Assembly (NCBI GenBank): GCA_029287755.1
Contig: JARFQM010000445.1
Coordinates: 1 to 7,907 of the forward strand
From: Desulfofustis sp.
GTDB taxonomy: Bacteria > Desulfobacterota > Desulfobulbia > Desulfobulbales > Desulfocapsaceae
DNA length: 7,907 nt
Reading direction: 5' to 3'
The notes under the pieces are model-generated. The model worked only from the letters and a program-made list of their open reading frames with translations, did no database searches and was not told where the DNA came from. This document shows positions 6,675 through 7,907 of this stretch, in pieces. How positions within the stretch are numbered: position 1 is the stretch's first letter; each line of letters starts with the position of its first letter. The position numbers and the translations under genes are program-made.

Positions 6675-6691
6675 ATAAGCGAGGGAAAAAT

Positions 6692-7072
6692 ATGGGAAGC
6701 GACAGCGAACTAATCCGTCTGGAACAATATATTGAACGCTTGCTGGACGGCTATGCAAAATTGAAGAAAGAAAAGCAGAATATCGAGCAGCGCCTCGTTG
6801 ATCTGCAGGCGGAAAACGATAACTACAAGCAGGAGCTCGACTCGCTCGATTCAGAACGTGGGGTAATGCGCGACCGGGTCACCAGTCTCATCGGCCAGAT
6901 CGAACAGTGGGAGACCGAGATTGCCGAGGACGCGGGCGGCGACGACTCCGCCGGCGGGGATGAGGAGGACGAAGAAGCTGAAGAAGACCCGGAGGACGGG
7001 GAACCGCCTGCAAAAAAGAAGAGCAAAGCTGGTAAGAGCGCCAAGGCCCAGAAGAATCTGTTCAGCGGCTAG
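6692..7072 (+). CDS. zapB: ZapB-like coiled-coil cell-division protein with acidic/basic tail
   Basis: A 126-residue cytoplasmic protein. Residues about 5-78 form one charged heptad coiled coil ending SLIGQIEQWETEI, which resembles the end of E. coli ZapB (ALLGRMEEV). ZapB is a coiled-coil FtsZ-ring factor that binds ZapA, and zapA is the next gene, 58 bases downstream. E. coli ZapB is about 80 residues. This one has some 48 more: an acidic stretch (79-104, 16 of 26 residues Asp/Glu), a lysine-rich stretch (108-121, seven Lys) and the terminal QKNLFSG. The ATG at 6692 follows GAGGG (6681-6685). The name rests on the coiled coil and the context, because coiled coils alone are poorly diagnostic. 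Confidence 0.75.
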   Translation: MGSDSELIRLEQYIERLLDGYAKLKKEKQNIEQRLVDLQAENDNYKQELDSLDSERGVMRDRVTSLIGQIEQWETEIAEDAGGDDSAGGDEEDEEAEEDPEDGEPPAKKKSKAGKSAKAQKNLFSG

Positions 7073-7130
7073 CTGAAAGGCCGGGGCGGTTGTACCGTTT
7101 GATTCCAGCAATATAAGGCGTCGATAGACA

Positions 7131-7439
7131 ATGTCAGAGTCTGAACGATTGGTAGAATTCACCCTCCTGGGACAGAATTTCGCCTTCTACACAGGTGCTT
7201 CCGAAAAAGAGATGGAGGACATCCTGTCCCTGGTCCGGGAACAGATTGAATCGGTCGGGGGCGGGGATAAACCTGGGGGAACAATCCCGGTCAGTAAAAT
7301 CGCGGTGATGGCCTGCCTCAATCTGGCATCAAATTATAACAAGTTAAAACAAGAACATAGCCGCTACAAGCAAGAAACCTCAGCAAAACTCGAGGAACTC
7401 AGCGACCGCCTCGACTTCGTTCTCGTCGATGAGGGTTAG
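7131..7439 (+). CDS. zapA: Cell-division protein ZapA
   Basis: A 102-residue ZapA, which cross-links FtsZ filaments at the division site and links them to ZapB. The N-terminal globular part (LVEFTLLGQNFAFYTG, 7-22, then a helix to about 42) matches the ZapA pattern V-x-I-LGQ-x-Y. A glycine-rich loop (42-51) follows, then the long helix with IAVMACLNLASNYNKLK (57-73) and a coiled coil running to about 98. Length is normal for the family. AAGG at 7115-7118 is a modest, rather distant ribosome binding site. Position between zapB and a 6S RNA is the conserved arrangement seen in many proteobacteria. Confidence 0.93.
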   Translation: MSESERLVEFTLLGQNFAFYTGASEKEMEDILSLVREQIESVGGGDKPGGTIPVSKIAVMACLNLASNYNKLKQEHSRYKQETSAKLEELSDRLDFVLVDEG

Positions 7440-7475
7440 AGGGCGGGAATTTTTGCTTTTGTTTTGGTGTAAATC

Positions 7476-7484
7476 TGCTACAAT
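7476..7484 (+). promoter_or_regulatory. Upstream extended -10 of the 6S RNA locus
   Basis: TGCTACAAT is an extended -10 (TG-n-TACAAT, five of six bases) with a T-rich stretch but no clear -35 upstream. Transcription would start near 7491. It is the upstream one of two similar elements. Confidence 0.45.
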
Positions 7485-7494
7485 ATTGGTAAAG

Positions 7495-7509
7495 AAGTCT
7501 TCGAGACTT
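7495..7509 (+). repeat. Inverted repeat directly upstream of the second 6S promoter
   Basis: AAGTCT (7495-7500) and AGACTT (7504-7509) flank TCG and are followed by TTTT when counted from 7508. It could be a weak terminator for zapA or an operator, since it lies just upstream of the -10 at 7514. Confidence 0.4.
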
Positions 7510-7510
7510 T

Positions 7511-7519
7511 TGCTATAAT
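7511..7519 (+). promoter_or_regulatory. Main extended -10 promoter of the 6S RNA
   Basis: TGCTATAAT is a perfect extended -10, with TATAAT at 7514-7519. The -35 position (about 7491-7496, AAAGAA) is poor, as often found with extended -10 promoters. The start would be near 7525-7526, about 57 bases before the predicted mature 6S RNA. Confidence 0.6.
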
Positions 7520-7555
7520 GTGGTAATTTTGACAAAAAAAGTGGTGTATTTGGGA

Positions 7556-7577
7556 CCTGGCCGAATTGTGGCCTAGG
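7556..7577 (+). repeat. Leader hairpin ahead of 6S RNA
   Basis: CCT-GGCC (7556-7562) pairs with GGCC-t-AGG (7570-7577, one bulged T) around a 7-base loop. It lies between the promoter and the 6S terminal stem and might mark a processing point. Confidence 0.45.
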
Positions 7578-7582
7578 TTGGG

Positions 7583-7753
7583 ATTTTCCCTGCGCTGTTG
7601 GTGATTTGTAGTGTTGTTGAGCCAACTCCCATAAAAAGGGACTTACCACTGTTTTCGGAAGGAAGGTCGCATGACTTTCCTGAAGTCGGCACGCGAGTCC
7701 CACCTATTTCGATAGGTTTAACTTGTCCTGCAGACACGGCAGGGTGGGGAAAT
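7583..7753 (+). ncRNA. ssrS: 6S RNA
   Basis: 6S RNA mimics an open promoter and sequesters housekeeping-sigma RNA polymerase, mostly in stationary phase. It lies directly after zapA, its usual position. The predicted fold is the 6S shape. The terminal stem is CCCTGC (7588-7593) with GCAGGG (7739-7744), or in another register ATTTTCCC (7583-7590) with GGGGAAAT (7746-7753). A large central bubble follows (5' side about 7599-7637; 3' side about 7702-7733). The apical arm closes with GGGACT (7638-7643) and AGTCCC (7696-7701), continues as an irregular stem (7649-7656 with 7682-7689) and ends in GGAAGG/CTTTCC (7661-7666 with 7675-7680). The 3' side of the bubble holds ACCTAT-TTCG-ATAGGT (7702-7717), like the small hairpin in other 6S RNAs. 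Ends are approximate. Short open frames across it are not taken as genes. Confidence 0.8.
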
Positions 7754-7764
7754 ATTTTATGCTA

Positions 7765-7796
7765 CGATGAGCGGCGGGAAGGCCGTTCATCGTTTT
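7765..7796 (+). terminator. Intrinsic terminator of the 6S transcript
   Basis: An 11-bp stem (7765-7775 with 7782-7792, one G-T pair) closes a GGGAAG loop and is followed by TTTT (7793-7796). Together with the promoter at 7511 it defines a precursor of about 270 bases. Confidence 0.85.
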
Positions 7797-7807
7797 ACTA
7801 TATAGAT

Positions 7808-7871
7808 GCAGTCGGTCCATAAGCCCGGCTGCCCTTGAGGCGTAACAGCGGTTAATTACAGAAGCGCCTTC
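7808..7871 (+). other. Structured leader of the next gene
   Basis: Two hairpins lie between the 6S terminator and the final ribosome binding site. GCAGTCGG (7808-7815) pairs with CCGGCTGC (7825-7832). GAGGCG (7837-7842) pairs with CGCCTT (7865-7870, including one G-T) and encloses the small TAAC-AGCG-GTTA hairpin (7843-7854). I do not recognise a known riboswitch. Confidence 0.4.
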
Positions 7872-7895
7872 GGATGAGGTGTAAAGAAATCTGTC

Positions 7896-7901
7896 GAGGA
7901 G
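7896..7901 (+). promoter_or_regulatory. Ribosome binding site of a gene starting beyond the window
   Basis: GAGGAG stands six bases before the window end with no start codon yet, so a plus-strand gene probably begins within the next few bases. After zapA and 6S RNA this is often 5-formyltetrahydrofolate cyclo-ligase, which is inference from context only. Confidence 0.5.
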
Positions 7902-7907
7902 TTCATC

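Noticed and set aside
7529..7534. Perfect TTGACA as a -35 for 6S RNA
   Set aside because: The bases 17 further on are GGGACC, with no -10 at any usual spacing; the extended -10 just upstream explains the start better.
7598..7822. Small open frame of about 74 codons over the 6S region
   Set aside because: It overlaps the 6S RNA fold and its terminator, has no ribosome binding site and gives an unrecognisable product.
74..7907. Mobile elements, CRISPR arrays, defence systems, tRNA genes
   Set aside because: No transposase, spaced repeats, known defence domains or cloverleaf structure was seen on either strand.

Overview
The window looks like a draft or metagenome-derived contig from a Gram-negative bacterium. 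The best guess is the deltaproteobacterial, Desulfuromonadales/Geobacter-like part of Desulfobacterota. That placement is inference from protein style and gene order: a zapB-zapA-6S RNA block, a MoaE-like gene beside a LysM lytic transglycosylase, and an orphan PAS histidine kinase with a cysteine-rich PAS. No taxonomic marker gene is present. Bases 1-73 are not biological. They are an Illumina/Nextera adapter left at the contig end, so genomic sequence begins at about 74.

Layout: 75-443 (+) is the 3' end of an unrecognised gene cut off by the contig end. A 140-base gap follows, holding an 11-bp tandem repeat and a good promoter. Next is a membrane-anchored PAS sensor histidine kinase (584-2092, +). 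Convergent to it is a minus-strand, probably cotranscribed set read from 5915 down to 2113: an MltD-like lytic transglycosylase with LysM modules, a small divergent MoaE-like protein, and a YihY-family inner-membrane protein. A 190-base divergent intergenic region separates this set from the plus-strand genes.

The right part (+) starts with an MTH1-like Nudix hydrolase (6106-6588). Then come a ZapB-like coiled-coil protein with an odd acidic/basic tail (6692-7072) and ZapA (7131-7439), both factors of the FtsZ ring. They are followed by tandem extended -10 promoters, a 6S RNA (about 7583-7753) and a strong intrinsic terminator (7765-7796). The last 110 bases look like a structured leader ending in a ribosome binding site for a gene that begins just past the window. 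In many proteobacteria that gene would encode 5-formyltetrahydrofolate cyclo-ligase, but it is not visible here.

Functionally the window groups envelope maintenance (peptidoglycan cleavage, inner-membrane YihY), cell division (ZapA/ZapB), nucleotide-pool sanitation (Nudix) and global transcription control (6S RNA). No mobile element, CRISPR array, tRNA or defence system was seen. The points most worth following up are the ZapB tail with a clamp-motif-like C-terminus, the MoaE-like protein that has lost a conserved histidine, the altered MTH1 specificity position in the Nudix enzyme, and the architecture of the 6S locus.
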